Positions 1 to 8,592 of a stretch of DNA of 64,000 nucleotides are shown here, piece after piece; the first letter of the stretch is position 1, and each line of letters starts with the position of its first letter. The position numbers and the translations under genes are program-made. The DNA lies in NCBI RefSeq assembly GCF_003609605.1, contig NZ_MCHY01000002.1, positions 62,001 to 126,000 on the forward strand, read 5' to 3'. Below the pieces are notes generated by a model. It worked only from the letters and a program-made list of their open reading frames with translations, did not search any database and was not told the DNA's origin. The stretch is from Ammoniphilus oxalaticus (GTDB lineage Bacteria; Bacillota; Bacilli; Aneurinibacillales; RAOX-1).

Positions 1-137
1 AGCGCGGCAATGATCGAGCCTGCTGACGTACCCGCCAATCGTTCCCACTGATAGCCGGCTTCTTCCATTACTTCTACCGCTCCAAGAAAAGCAAGCCCTT
101 TGATCCCGCCCCCTTCAAAAACAGCGTCAGCCTTCAT
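1..137 (-). CDS. Patatin-like phospholipase family protein, N-terminal part
   Basis: The first 45 codons of a gene that runs off the left edge of the window. The translation begins MKADAVFEGGGIKGLAFLGA and soon reaches LAGTSAGSI. These are the GGGxKG oxyanion loop and the GxSxG nucleophile motif of patatin-like acyl hydrolases, with serine as nucleophile. The Asp of the Ser-Asp dyad would lie outside the window. The ATG follows an AAGGGGG ribosome binding site on the minus strand. That site forms one arm of a perfect 10-bp inverted repeat, so translation may be controlled. The substrate cannot be told from this fragment. Confidence 0.85.
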   Translation of the reverse strand, partial: MKADAVFEGGGIKGLAFLGAVEVMEEAGYQWERLAGTSAGSIIAA

Positions 138-144
138 GTAAAAA

Positions 145-183
145 CCCCCTTACGTATCGCTTTACCATTGTATCGTAAGGGGG
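145..183 (-). promoter_or_regulatory. Inverted repeat that would sequester the patatin gene ribosome binding site
   Basis: CCCCCTTACG (145-154) and CGTAAGGGGG (174-183) form a perfect 10-bp inverted repeat with a 19-nt loop. In the minus-strand transcript the 3' arm contains the AAGGGGG Shine-Dalgarno sequence of the patatin-like gene, so folding would hide it. No U-run follows, which argues against a terminator. Confidence 0.45.
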
Positions 184-204
184 CATCCGTTATTCCAATG
201 TAAG

Positions 205-711
205 TTAATAGAATGGGAAAGAAGAACTTGGATAATCGTATGAATCATAATGACTATAGGAGGAATAAGGGGAGTCGTAGTTCCGCTGATTCATGTAGAA
301 CTCATATTTACTCAGATGATAGGCTCGCTTTTCCATGTAATATGCGTATTTACGCTTATGGTATCGATATTGCCGACATCTTTTCTCATAATGGCGTACT
401 TTCTTCTTATGATAATGGACTTTTTCCATACAGATCGACATCGACATGTGTGACTGGTGCGGCTTCGGAACATGCGGTGATTTCGGCATTTTTGGCATCA
501 AATGCTGCTGACTTGGACAATGCGAGGATTCTAGCGGAATATTCATTTCGTGCGCGGGCGCAAGCGGCATAACTGGCATTTGTGGCATTTTTGGCGGTTG
601 CAGCGGCAGCGACGGTTGTGGCGGCATCTCCTGTTTTGGTTTTACAGGCGGTTGGTACGTCGATTCTGGTTTGATCGGGGGCATCGGCGGCATTTTCTTG
701 TTGTTTTCCAT
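205..711 (-). CDS. Pro/Met-rich, His/Tyr-rich protein, possible spore coat protein
   Basis: 168 residues of strongly biased composition. Residues 1-85 are full of Pro, Met and Gln (MPPMPP, KMPQMPVMP). Residues 95-140 are basic and rich in Tyr, His and Lys (YRYHKRKYAYYMEKRAYHL). The last 25 residues are a Ser/Tyr/Asp tail ending SSSFPFY. There is no signal peptide or membrane segment. An AAAGGAGAGG ribosome binding site stands at normal distance before the ATG. Such composition is typical of cross-linkable spore coat or crust proteins in Bacillales, but I recognise no named family. The spore assignment is inference. The longer plus-strand frames opposite it look like composition artefacts. Confidence 0.6.
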   Translation of the reverse strand: MENNKKMPPMPPIKPESTYQPPVKPKQEMPPQPSLPLQPPKMPQMPVMPLAPAHEMNIPLESSHCPSQQHLMPKMPKSPHVPKPHQSHMSMSICMEKVHYHKKKVRHYEKRCRQYRYHKRKYAYYMEKRAYHLSKYEFYMNQRNYDSPYSSYSHYDSYDYPSSSFPFY

Positions 712-819
712 ATTATAAATCCCTCTCCTTTAGGTTTGTGTCTCTATACCACCATATGAAGGATTATAATTATGCGTAACGACACCCGCCTATCCCCCCC
801 TTAAACCACCGCCTATTTT

Positions 820-1524
820 TCATTCATCGTAATCTGGCGTTTCCGTCTCCTCTTGTATCTTTGAAAAGATTTCCTCCATGATCAATGGGAATGGAAACGG
901 AGAAATCCAAAACGGCGGCGTACCCGTTGGCTTGCGCGGAGTAGGTTGAAAATTCGTCCGCTGCGGCAGCGGAGTCAATTTGTATTCAGCTTGACGACGT
1001 TGTTGCTCATCATCCGTTTTTTGAACCTGTAACGAATCAAGCAGTTGGTCCCAATCCAATCCTCGAAATTGAAAAAAAAGCCTCGGATCTTGAACAAGCT
1101 GCTCCGCTACCTTCATCGCTACAGCTGCCAAATGTTTACAGGGCGGTTCGCCTTCTGCGCATGAGCAATTGTAATCAAACGATTTCGAGAGGAACAACGT
1201 TCGCAAGGGTTCGTTTAACAGCTGCTCATCAACTGTTTTGAGATAAGGCAGCATCACCAAACTTTGATTTGAGCGAAAGCTGTCGTATACCGCTTGCGCC
1301 TGATCGGGCGCAAGCGGGTGGCAGCTGATACGTTGGTCATAGATCATTTGCTGTTCATTGACCGTTGCCGTAATTTCTCCCGCATTTATAGTTAATTCGC
1401 TTACCCGTTGTTGGTCAAACAAGCTCTTCCCCCTTTGCCACCGTGAGACGATGGTCATTTGTTGTTGCCAAGCTGTTTTCCATTTTTGGGAAAGCCACGT
1501 TTCTGATTTTACCAATACACTCAC
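820..1524 (-). CDS. SWIM zinc-finger protein (YwqB-like)
   Basis: 234 residues with a SWIM zinc-binding motif, CxCxnCxH, visible as NCSCAEGEPPCKHLAAVA near residue 120. SWIM domains bind zinc and are thought to mediate nucleic-acid or protein contacts. The gene lies 8 bp downstream of the SNF2-family helicase on the same strand, the same pairing as B. subtilis ywqA-ywqB, so the two products probably work together. It begins with GTG and has only a weak ribosome binding site, which fits translational coupling to the helicase. The C-terminus is Pro-rich and then acidic. Confidence 0.85.
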   Translation of the reverse strand: MSVLVKSETWLSQKWKTAWQQQMTIVSRWQRGKSLFDQQRVSELTINAGEITATVNEQQMIYDQRISCHPLAPDQAQAVYDSFRSNQSLVMLPYLKTVDEQLLNEPLRTLFLSKSFDYNCSCAEGEPPCKHLAAVAMKVAEQLVQDPRLFFQFRGLDWDQLLDSLQVQKTDDEQQRRQAEYKLTPLPQRTNFQPTPRKPTGTPPFWISPFPFPLIMEEIFSKIQEETETPDYDE

Positions 1525-1532
1525 CCGCTCAC

Positions 1533-4373
1533 TTAGAAATCTTCAATCAATTGGTGATGCAACGTCAATAAATCACGCAATTCATCCGAGCCCAGTTCCG
1601 TAATCCAGTTTTCTCCCGAACCAATCACATCCTGTACTAGATCTTGTTTGCGTTCAATCATCCGATCAATTTTTTCTTCTATCGTGCCTAAACAAATTAA
1701 TTTATGGACATGAACGGTTCGGGTTTGACCAATCCGAAACGCCCGATCAGTCGCCTGATTTTCCACGGCGGGATTCCACCAACGGTCAAAATGAATGACA
1801 CGATTTGCTCGCGTTAAATTTAAGCCAACTCCGCCCGCTTTCAAGGACAAAATCAAGATCGGCGAACTCCCTTTCTCTTGAAATTGATCAATCAATCCCT
1901 CGCGTTGCTGGGCTGGTACCCCTCCGTGTAAAAAAGGGATCGTTAACTTGAATTCTTCTTGTAATTTTCGTTGTAATAAATGTCCCATTTTTGTAAACTG
2001 TGTAAATATCAAAATGTGATCCTGATCATCGAGCATTTCCGTAACCATCTCGATCAGTCGATTTAATTTACCCGAACGCGATCCGCTCGCTCCCTGGTCA
2101 AGTAAGGCGGGATGATTACAAATTTGCTTCAACCTTAAAATACTCGATAAAATCAAGCCTTTTCGAGCAAAACCTTGTATATTCTTTTCTTTATCAAGCA
2201 ATTCATTCACCAGTCTTGCATAGAGAGCCGCTTGCTCCGTCGTTAAAGGACAATATTCCTTCGTTTCAATTTTTTCGGGAAGATCGCGAATGACACTTGG
2301 ATCGCTTTTGGATCTGCGCAACAAAAACGGACGCACGAGCCTTTTTAAAGAAGTCATTCGCTCTTTATCACCTAGTTTTTCAATTGGTTGGGCAAACTGG
2401 CGGCGAAAATTTGTTTTTGAACCTAAAAAGCCAGGATTTAAAAATTCAAAAATGGACCACAATTCTTCTAATCGGTTTTCCATCGGGGTCCCGGTTAAGG
2501 TGATCCGATGCCGCGCATTGAAGCCGCGAATCGCTTTTGATTGCAAAGTAGACGAATTTTTGATGTGTTGCGCCTCATCTAATACGATTCCGTCCCACAG
2601 AAGCAGGGAGAAAGAAGCATGGTCGCGTTGAGCCAATGAATAGGTCGTTAAAACGATGTCCACCTTAGTTGCTTGTTCACGAAAAACATCACCAGCCGCG
2701 CGGGTCGGACCATGATGAACCATCACAGACAGGTCTGGAATAAAACGCTGGATCTCTTTTTGCCAGTTGCCAAGCACCGAAGTCGGACAAATCAGTAAAA
2801 AGGGGTGATCTAGCCAGCCTTGCTCTTTACAATAGGCTAAGTAGGACAAAAATTGAATCGTCTTTCCCAACCCCATATCGTCCGCTAGACATGCGCCCAT
2901 GTTCCATTTTCTTAATTGTATTAACCAAGACATCCCCACTCGCTGATAAGGCCGAAGTTGGCCTTGGAACGACACGGGAATTGGATATTCCTCGACTTGC
3001 CCGCCTTGTTCTAACCATTGAAAACATTCATTGATCCAGCCTGTCGTATTCAGGTTTTGAATCGAGATGGGCAACAGATCCGAATCTCCATTCAACGCGT
3101 AAAGATGAAAGGCGTCGCGCAGCGATAAATGTCGTTTCTTCTTCACCTGATCTAACCATTCGAGTGAATTTTTTAATCCGCTCTGATCGAGCACGATCCA
3201 TTCGCCGTTCATTTCCACCAATGGCAGCGACGCCTCCATCCATCGGGTCAATTCAGCCTCATCAACAACTTGGTCGCCTAACGAAAGACGAAAATCAAAG
3301 GCGACTAAACTTTCCAAACCAAGCTCCGTTTGTCCGCTTTGTTCATTCGCGTCAAGCGATACTTCAAGTCGATACGGTATGGACGGCGGGCGTTGCATCG
3401 ATTGCGGAACAAACACAGCGTGCCCTTCACGACGTAAGACGGGGGCGGTTTCTCTAAAAAAGCGATACGCTTGCTCTGTATTCAGTTCACAATAAATAGG
3501 GAGCGTGGAAGCAGCTTGAAATAAGCGCGGAAAGCGCTCCATAACCTCCGCCAATGCATTCATATAAAGAGGGCGGTACCCGCTAAGTCGCGTCCATTCA
3601 AGTAAGTTGCCGCTTGGTTCCATCCAATAAAACCGCAGCTGCCAGCTGGTCGACGCAAGTGTCGGCTCCAAACGAAGACAAAAACGCCCGACCGATTCAA
3701 ACTGCGGTTCGCTGTCTCCGCGCCAATCTTGGTAAGCTTCATACAACTCCTGCCATCGTTTTCCAACACCAGGTTCATCGTACTCCGCGCATAATCGTTG
3801 GATCCAGTCCTCATGTAGATAGAATGCTTTAAATTGTAGCAACTTTCCTAGCTGGCTACGTTTTAACGAGAACTTCGTATTAATAATGAAACGAACGTAG
3901 CTGTCAACGATGTCTTCCGTGAAAGACCGGACCAACTGACCATCTCCGACGAGCCGAATCCCTTCTTGAAACCACTCCTCCAGCTGCTCCATGACTGACA
4001 CAGCGCTCCAATCGGTCACCCATTTGGAAAAGAATAGATCACCGCTTTTTACTAAGCCTGGTTGAAAACGACCTTCCGCTGCTAGCGATGTCGACCAATG
4101 AAACAAACGGCGCCAGAAATCAAGTTCAGACGATAATTCCGACTGCCAAGCGTTAATTTCTAAAAAAGCCTCAGCAAGCCGAGCGCGCTGAATCCAAATT
4201 TGTTGTTGATCAACCGTTCCAAAGTCTTCAAACCGTTCAATCAGCTGTGGCGGCAATGATGAGGGCGTCGCTGTTTGCTCATCTACCGACCACAGACAAA
4301 AAACAACATCTTCCTTTATTCGAGTTGTTGTGTACGTACCAAAAAGTTGCATATGTAGGTCCATCTCCGTCAC
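1533..4373 (-). CDS. SNF2-family DEAD/DEAH-box helicase (YwqA-like)
   Basis: 946 residues. The N-terminal ~450 residues are a variable region with an SNF2-associated domain. The ATPase core follows: Walker A DDMGLGKTIQ, DEAQ (motif II), LTGTPMENRLEELWSI (motif III), LLRRSKSD, then the second RecA lobe with LSLKAGGVGLNLT and ending DRWWNPAVENQATDRAFRIG. These are hallmarks of SWI2/SNF2 double-strand DNA translocases such as B. subtilis YwqA. The GTG at 4373 gives the full frame. ATGs at 4364 and 4352 are also possible starts because ribosome-binding signals are weak here. It forms an operon with the SWIM protein gene. Its cellular role is unproven. Confidence 0.93.
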   Translation of the reverse strand: MTEMDLHMQLFGTYTTTRIKEDVVFCLWSVDEQTATPSSLPPQLIERFEDFGTVDQQQIWIQRARLAEAFLEINAWQSELSSELDFWRRLFHWSTSLAAEGRFQPGLVKSGDLFFSKWVTDWSAVSVMEQLEEWFQEGIRLVGDGQLVRSFTEDIVDSYVRFIINTKFSLKRSQLGKLLQFKAFYLHEDWIQRLCAEYDEPGVGKRWQELYEAYQDWRGDSEPQFESVGRFCLRLEPTLASTSWQLRFYWMEPSGNLLEWTRLSGYRPLYMNALAEVMERFPRLFQAASTLPIYCELNTEQAYRFFRETAPVLRREGHAVFVPQSMQRPPSIPYRLEVSLDANEQSGQTELGLESLVAFDFRLSLGDQVVDEAELTRWMEASLPLVEMNGEWIVLDQSGLKNSLEWLDQVKKKRHLSLRDAFHLYALNGDSDLLPISIQNLNTTGWINECFQWLEQGGQVEEYPIPVSFQGQLRPYQRVGMSWLIQLRKWNMGACLADDMGLGKTIQFLSYLAYCKEQGWLDHPFLLICPTSVLGNWQKEIQRFIPDLSVMVHHGPTRAAGDVFREQATKVDIVLTTYSLAQRDHASFSLLLWDGIVLDEAQHIKNSSTLQSKAIRGFNARHRITLTGTPMENRLEELWSIFEFLNPGFLGSKTNFRRQFAQPIEKLGDKERMTSLKRLVRPFLLRRSKSDPSVIRDLPEKIETKEYCPLTTEQAALYARLVNELLDKEKNIQGFARKGLILSSILRLKQICNHPALLDQGASGSRSGKLNRLIEMVTEMLDDQDHILIFTQFTKMGHLLQRKLQEEFKLTIPFLHGGVPAQQREGLIDQFQEKGSSPILILSLKAGGVGLNLTRANRVIHFDRWWNPAVENQATDRAFRIGQTRTVHVHKLICLGTIEEKIDRMIERKQDLVQDVIGSGENWITELGSDELRDLLTLHHQLIEDF

Positions 4374-4433
4374 AAAGTTATTCCATCATTATATCGAAAG
4401 GAAAGGCCGAAAAAAAATGCCCTAGTTAGGATC

Positions 4434-4952
4434 CTATCCTTCCTTGAGCATATTCTGATCACGATCGTATAAATAGATTTCCCCAATTTTCGTTGAATCT
4501 TTCCGTATAAATCCAAGGTCCGTTAAGTGAGTGACCATCGGTTTGTTCTGTAAATCTGTTTGACAACTAATATGAAGCGCATTGGGGAATGTATCAAACA
4601 ATTGAGCAACCAGCATTTCGAGCGCTTCGCGAACGTATCCTCTGCCTCGAAATTCTTTGAAAATACAGATGGAGGTAATATCGATCGATAAGCCATAAAA
4701 GTCAAAAGGACGAGAAAAGGCTTCGACAAAACCGACGTGAACATTATCGACATAAATCATATAAAATAAAAAATCCGGCGGATTTTGCAATCGAGAGCTC
4801 ACATCTGTCATCGGATCCTTAATATGAAATACAATATCTTCCAACCACTCGCAATGTTCCTCATGTTTCTGAAGAGCAGGTTCTTTCAACCAGTATTCAA
4901 GCATTTTTCGTACTTCATGAGCGTAGATGTTGAGTCGAAGTTCAAGATTCAT
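4434..4952 (-). CDS. GNAT-family N-acetyltransferase
   Basis: 172 residues of the GCN5-related acetyltransferase fold. Beta strand 4 and motif A are visible as SICIFKEFRGRGYVREALEM, with the acetyl-CoA pyrophosphate-binding RGxG turn. A motif B-like region, GFIRKDSTKIGEIYLYDRD, closes the protein. The ATG is preceded by GGAAGGTGAATTTCC. The gene stands alone and is separated from the upstream small gene by a terminator hairpin. The substrate cannot be inferred, since GNAT enzymes acetylate amines ranging from antibiotics to ribosomal proteins. Confidence 0.8.
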   Translation of the reverse strand: MNLELRLNIYAHEVRKMLEYWLKEPALQKHEEHCEWLEDIVFHIKDPMTDVSSRLQNPPDFLFYMIYVDNVHVGFVEAFSRPFDFYGLSIDITSICIFKEFRGRGYVREALEMLVAQLFDTFPNALHISCQTDLQNKPMVTHLTDLGFIRKDSTKIGEIYLYDRDQNMLKEG

Positions 4953-5000
4953 GGAAATTCACCTTCCTGCTAACGAAAATCAGTGCTTTCATTATACATG

Positions 5001-5023
5001 AAAACGCCGCGGAAGCGGCGTGA
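5001..5023 (-). terminator. Rho-independent terminator of the 5053-5250 gene
   Basis: CGCCGC-TTCC-GCGGCG hairpin followed by TTTT on the minus strand, 30 bases past the stop of the small gene. Confidence 0.75.
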
Positions 5024-5052
5024 CAAAAGAACGTTTATCCAAGAATCTTCGA

Positions 5053-5250
5053 TCAACGGTAAGCAATGTACCCCTCTAACTTTTTCTTTAGTTGTTCAAT
5101 CGTAATATCGCTTTCTTCGAGAAGAGCAGGATCTTCTTTTTCCAATCGTTGAACTTCTTCTAAATATTCTGTATACCATACTGCTTTTCGATTCTCATCA
5201 ACAAATTCTTCAAATGCTTTCACTTCTGAGCGTTTAGCCATCTCAGCCAT
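5053..5250 (-). CDS. Small charged protein of unknown function
   Basis: 65 residues, rich in Glu and Lys and predicted mostly helical: EEVQRLEKEDPALLEESDI, then EQLKKKLEGYI. No Cys, signal peptide or membrane segment. A strong AAGGAGGAA ribosome binding site precedes ATG 5250, and a terminator follows the stop, so this looks like a complete independent gene. I do not recognise the family. It is likely a small cytosolic protein restricted to Bacillales. Confidence 0.7.
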   Translation of the reverse strand: MAEMAKRSEVKAFEEFVDENRKAVWYTEYLEEVQRLEKEDPALLEESDITIEQLKKKLEGYIAYR

Positions 5251-5307
5251 GGGCGTTTCTTCCTCCTTGCGATATATCCATTGTCAGAAAATAATATCAC
5301 AAATTGC

Positions 5308-5646
5308 TTAATAACGCCAATATTTAAGATAGTTGTAATGAGCTGTCGGAATTTCTTCGACGATTTGATTATTCTCGTCAACATACACTTCGAATTCGCG
5401 ATACTTTTCTACATCCCACTCCTCTTCTTTATAGCGTTCCACCACTTTCCACTCTAAACGCATCGTCGGTTCACTCGGCGAGGCGGTAACAGGGGTCGCG
5501 TTTACCTGTTCATTAACCAATTCGGCAACGCGCGATAAGCTAAAATGTCCGCTTGGCGACTGAATAGCGACAAGCAAAAACACATTAATTGTTATTACCG
5601 CAATGAGCAAACCATGTAGCAGGTTTGAAGGCCGCTTTCCTTTCAC
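5308..5646 (-). CDS. Single-pass membrane-anchored protein of unknown function
   Basis: 112 residues. Residues 9-30 (LLHGLLIAVITINVFLLVAI) form one transmembrane helix preceded by a Lys/Arg-rich start, placing the acidic C-terminal ~80 residues outside the cytoplasmic membrane. The tail is Trp/Tyr-rich and ends YLKYWRY. The GTG start is chosen because TGAGGTGATC stands 7 bases before it. It is divergent from the glycosidase gene at 5802. No known domain is recognised. Confidence 0.65.
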   Translation of the reverse strand: MKGKRPSNLLHGLLIAVITINVFLLVAIQSPSGHFSLSRVAELVNEQVNATPVTASPSEPTMRLEWKVVERYKEEEWDVEKYREFEVYVDENNQIVEEIPTAHYNYLKYWRY

Positions 5647-5801
5647 TTTCGATCACCTCAACACATTGTATGTACAAGCTGGCCGTTTTAGGTCAGCATA
5701 TCAATTCCGATTCATACAATTTTCCATTCTTTTTGTGATGCTCTATCAACTCTATTCATTTATGATAGAGATATACATAGAAAGGAGTGGAAAAACTAGA
5801 A

Positions 5802-7343
5802 ATGAAATGGAAAAGATGGGCGCGCGCCTTGTTAGCGGTTGGACTCGTTGCCGCTTCGGGTTCAGGCAGTGTCTTTGCCACGAGCAACGACCCAGCGAAC
5901 AATCATGGCAATATGATCTATTTATATGGCGGGAACTCGAACACTTACAAGCAACAGCTCACTAAGACACAAGGGCAAGTCGGAACGTTACTTCCAAACT
6001 ACTTCGGACTCACAAAAGAAGGGCGCTTAACAGAAGCAGTCGATGCCGATTTTGTTAAATATGCGCATCAACATCATTATCGAATCACCCCGTTTATCAG
6101 TAACCATTGGGATCGGGCGCTTGGTGTAAAAGCGATGGAAAATGGGGATAAACTGGCGGATGATCTCGCTCAAGCCGTAATCAAACACAACTTGGATGGG
6201 GTCAATATCGATATCGAAAATCTCACCTTTGAACAACGAGATTTGCAAACGAAATTTTTAACGAGATTGACGAATCAGCTGCGTCCCCTAGGCAAAACAG
6301 TCAGTATTGCCGTTGCCCCCGCTCGAAGCGACACAACGGTCGGCTGGGCGGGCTCCTATGATTTTGAGGCAATTGGTAAAGTCGTCGATACCGTGTTTAT
6401 CATGGCCTATGATCAAAGTTATCAACAGGGACCCGAAGGACCTGTAGCTGGACTTAACTGGGTGGAGCAATCCGTTAAATATTTAACGACCAAAATTCCG
6501 AAAGAAAAACTCGTATTGGGGGTTCCTTTCTACGGACGTTATTGGACGGGCGCGGAAAAAGGTACGGGGATCATTTACCCGCAAACAATGAAATGGATCG
6601 AACGAAATAACGCGAAAACCAATCTCGACCCTACTCACCAAACCCATGTATCCCGTTTTTATGATCAAGAGTCTGGGCAACAAGTGGAAATTTGGTTTGA
6701 TTCAGCGAATACCTTGCTAAAAAAAGTGGAATTAGTTGAAAAATACGGGTTAAAAGGATGGGGCGGTTGGCGGTTGGGACAAGAGGATCCTGCTCTATGG
6801 TCCGCTCTTGCCGAAGTTGATCACTTGCTATTCAAAGATATTAACGATCATTGGGCCAAGCAAGAAATTCAACAGATGGTTGAACAAAAGTTTATAACAG
6901 GATATGCCGATGGCTCGTTCCGACCGCAACTTCCCATCAGTCGCGAGGAAACGGCCACATTGTTAACGACGATTTTGAAGTTAGATCAGACGAAACCGAC
7001 AACATCATACAAAGACGTAGCAAAAGATCGCTGGTCTCACCCGTTTGTTAGCGCTGTATCGGAGAACGGAACAATGACAGGTTACCCAGATAAAACATTC
7101 CGCCCGACACAATCGATTACCCGAGCGGAATTCGCGAGCGCCCTGGCAAGAATCACGCCCGCGTCAAATGCATCATCAGCGATTAACGTTTCCTTTCCCG
7201 ATGTGGATGGACACTGGGCCGCTAAGGCAATCCAACAGATGCAACAAGCAGGGATCATTGCCGGTTATGAAGATGGCAGCTTCCGACCCAATCAAACTGT
7301 AACGCGAGCGGAAGCCGCTGTTATGTTAAGCAAATTAAACTGA
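5802..7343 (+). CDS. Secreted glycoside hydrolase family 18 protein with three SLH domains
   Basis: 513 residues from the ATG at 5802. The order is a signal peptide (MKWKRWARALLAVGLVAAS...VFA), a GH18 barrel of about 310 residues, then three S-layer homology repeats (about residues 343-513; each with a GYxDGSFRP or GYPDKTFRP turn and an SRxE/TRAE motif). The GH18 signature DGVNIDIEN carries the catalytic acid Glu139. The SLH repeats should anchor it to pyruvylated cell-wall polymer, so it probably cleaves N-acetylglucosamine linkages at the cell or spore surface. The barrel resembles YaaH/SleL spore-cortex glucosaminidases more than chitinases. GTG 5787 would sit on its own ribosome binding site, so ATG 5802 is preferred although its spacing is long. 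Confidence 0.88.
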   Translation: MKWKRWARALLAVGLVAASGSGSVFATSNDPANNHGNMIYLYGGNSNTYKQQLTKTQGQVGTLLPNYFGLTKEGRLTEAVDADFVKYAHQHHYRITPFISNHWDRALGVKAMENGDKLADDLAQAVIKHNLDGVNIDIENLTFEQRDLQTKFLTRLTNQLRPLGKTVSIAVAPARSDTTVGWAGSYDFEAIGKVVDTVFIMAYDQSYQQGPEGPVAGLNWVEQSVKYLTTKIPKEKLVLGVPFYGRYWTGAEKGTGIIYPQTMKWIERNNAKTNLDPTHQTHVSRFYDQESGQQVEIWFDSANTLLKKVELVEKYGLKGWGGWRLGQEDPALWSALAEVDHLLFKDINDHWAKQEIQQMVEQKFITGYADGSFRPQLPISREETATLLTTILKLDQTKPTTSYKDVAKDRWSHPFVSAVSENGTMTGYPDKTFRPTQSITRAEFASALARITPASNASSAINVSFPDVDGHWAAKAIQQMQQAGIIAGYEDGSFRPNQTVTRAEAAVMLSKLN

Positions 7344-7414
7344 TAATTTCATTTTATCCGATCGTGTAATCGTTCATACAGTAACTCATGCGATCATTTG
7401 GAATAATCTGCCTC

Positions 7415-7443
7415 TCATATCCGAACGAATTCGAGACATGATA
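7415..7443 (+). promoter_or_regulatory. Possible sigma-G promoter of the SASP gene
   Basis: TCATA (7415-7419) and CATGATA (7437-7443), separated by 17 bp, resemble the sigma-G -35 (GHATR) and -10 (CATnhTA) elements, with one mismatch at the first -35 base. The element lies about 60 bp before the SASP start, which is the expected arrangement for a forespore gene. Confidence 0.4.
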
Positions 7444-7504
7444 GTAGTAGTGGCATTGAACCTCTCTCTTATGAAAACCCAAAAACCACAAGGAGGAAAC
7501 ACAC

Positions 7505-7708
7505 ATGCCCAACAGCAACAATTCTAATCAAACATTAGTTTCAGGTGCAGCTCAAGCTTTGGATCAAATGAAGTATGAGATCGCCCAAGAATTTGGAGTT
7601 CAATTAGGCGCGGACCAAACTTCTCGTGTAAACGGTTCGGTTGGAGGAGAAATCACGAAGCGTCTTGTTCAATTCGCTGAACAAGCTCTTGCTGGAAGAG
7701 TTCAATAA
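7505..7708 (+). CDS. Alpha/beta-type small acid-soluble spore protein
   Basis: 67 residues of the SASP alpha/beta family. It contains the germination protease site in [16 protein letters not shown] and the second conserved block [17 protein letters not shown]. These proteins coat spore DNA in an A-like form, protect it from UV and heat, and supply amino acids on germination. The gene is monocistronic: AAGGAGG ribosome binding site, possible sigma-G promoter upstream and strong terminator downstream. Its presence shows that the organism forms endospores. Confidence 0.96.
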   Translation: MPNSNNSNQTLVSGAAQALDQMKYEIAQEFGVQLGADQTSRVNGSVGGEITKRLVQFAEQALAGRVQ

Positions 7709-7725
7709 AAGCTGAATATAATGGA

Positions 7726-7757
7726 TAAAAGGGGCCTTCTTTAAGGCCCCTTTTTAC
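7726..7757. terminator. Bidirectional terminator between SASP and amidotransferase genes
   Basis: AAAAGGGGCC and GGCCCCTTTT arms, A/T tracts on both sides, shared by the two convergent genes. The last codons of the minus-strand gene lie inside it. Confidence 0.85.
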
Positions 7758-8448
7758 TTTGTTCAACAAAAGCCGCAAATAACCGCCGCGCATCCGCTTG
7801 CCCCGCAAACAAATCTTCTGGATGCCATTGTACCCCAACGACAAACGGGCGCTCCTCGCTTTCAAACGCTTCAATGATTCCATCCGCTGATACAGCTGAC
7901 GAAATAAAGCCTGGCGCCAAACGATTGACCGCTTGATGGTGGAAACTATTCACTCGACTACGCGTATTCCCTGTAATTTCATGCAGCAACGTCCCGGGCT
8001 TCACTTCAATCGAGTGAGTGAGATGATCACGAGGCGCTTGTTGACTATGCTGTAATAGCTCACCTGGATGTTGCTCATAAATGTCTTGATACATTCCGCC
8101 ACCAGCAACGACATTTAGAATTTGCGCACCGCGACAAATACCCAAGATTGGTTTTTTCGCCTTTAAAAAATGTTTAATGAGTATTGCCTCAAGCCAATCC
8201 CGCTCTGGCGTAATCGAGCCCAGTTGTTGGCGCGGTTCTTCTCCGAATAAAAAGGGATCGATATCCCCGCCGCCTGTCAAAAGCAAACCAGCTAAGTTTT
8301 CAGCTAAGGTCTCGACCGTTCTCGCATGCTCCATATAAGGAATGACAATTGGAACTCCACCTGATGCTTCGATCGCATGAATATTAGCGCGTTGCGCTTG
8401 AACCGCGGTTCCCTCTAATGAAGCGCTCACTCCAATTAACGGCATCAT
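7741..8448 (-). CDS. Class I glutamine amidotransferase-like protein (gamma-glutamyl-GABA hydrolase family)
   Basis: 235 residues from ATG 8448, which follows GAGGAGGG. The nucleophile elbow is GICRGAQILNV (Cys) and the His-Glu pair is in GVQWHPEDLFA. The family signature FHHQAVNRLAPG is also present. This is the PuuD/peptidase C26 group, which hydrolyses gamma-glutamyl compounds such as gamma-glutamyl-GABA from polyamine breakdown. No other polyamine gene lies nearby, so the natural substrate is open. An upstream in-frame extension to 8535 lacks a ribosome binding site and is rejected. Confidence 0.88.
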   Translation of the reverse strand: MMPLIGVSASLEGTAVQAQRANIHAIEASGGVPIVIPYMEHARTVETLAENLAGLLLTGGGDIDPFLFGEEPRQQLGSITPERDWLEAILIKHFLKAKKPILGICRGAQILNVVAGGGMYQDIYEQHPGELLQHSQQAPRDHLTHSIEVKPGTLLHEITGNTRSRVNSFHHQAVNRLAPGFISSAVSADGIIEAFESEERPFVVGVQWHPEDLFAGQADARRLFAAFVEQSKKGP

Positions 8449-8592
8449 ATCATTCCCTCCTCTGCTTTCTATTGTACGTTTCACTCGTTGATTATCTTCC
8501 ATTTTTTTGAAAAACCTGTTCATAATTGAATCCATTCATGCTAAAATACAGCCTAAAGGGAAATACTGGGTAATTTAAGGAGGAACGTGAAC

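Noticed and set aside
213-759. Plus-strand frames opposite the Pro-rich gene
   Set aside because: They are composition shadows of the minus-strand gene, without ribosome binding sites or recognisable domains.
5603-5965. Plus-strand frame overlapping the start of the GH18-SLH gene
   Set aside because: No ribosome binding site and out of frame with the clear signal peptide of the glycosidase.
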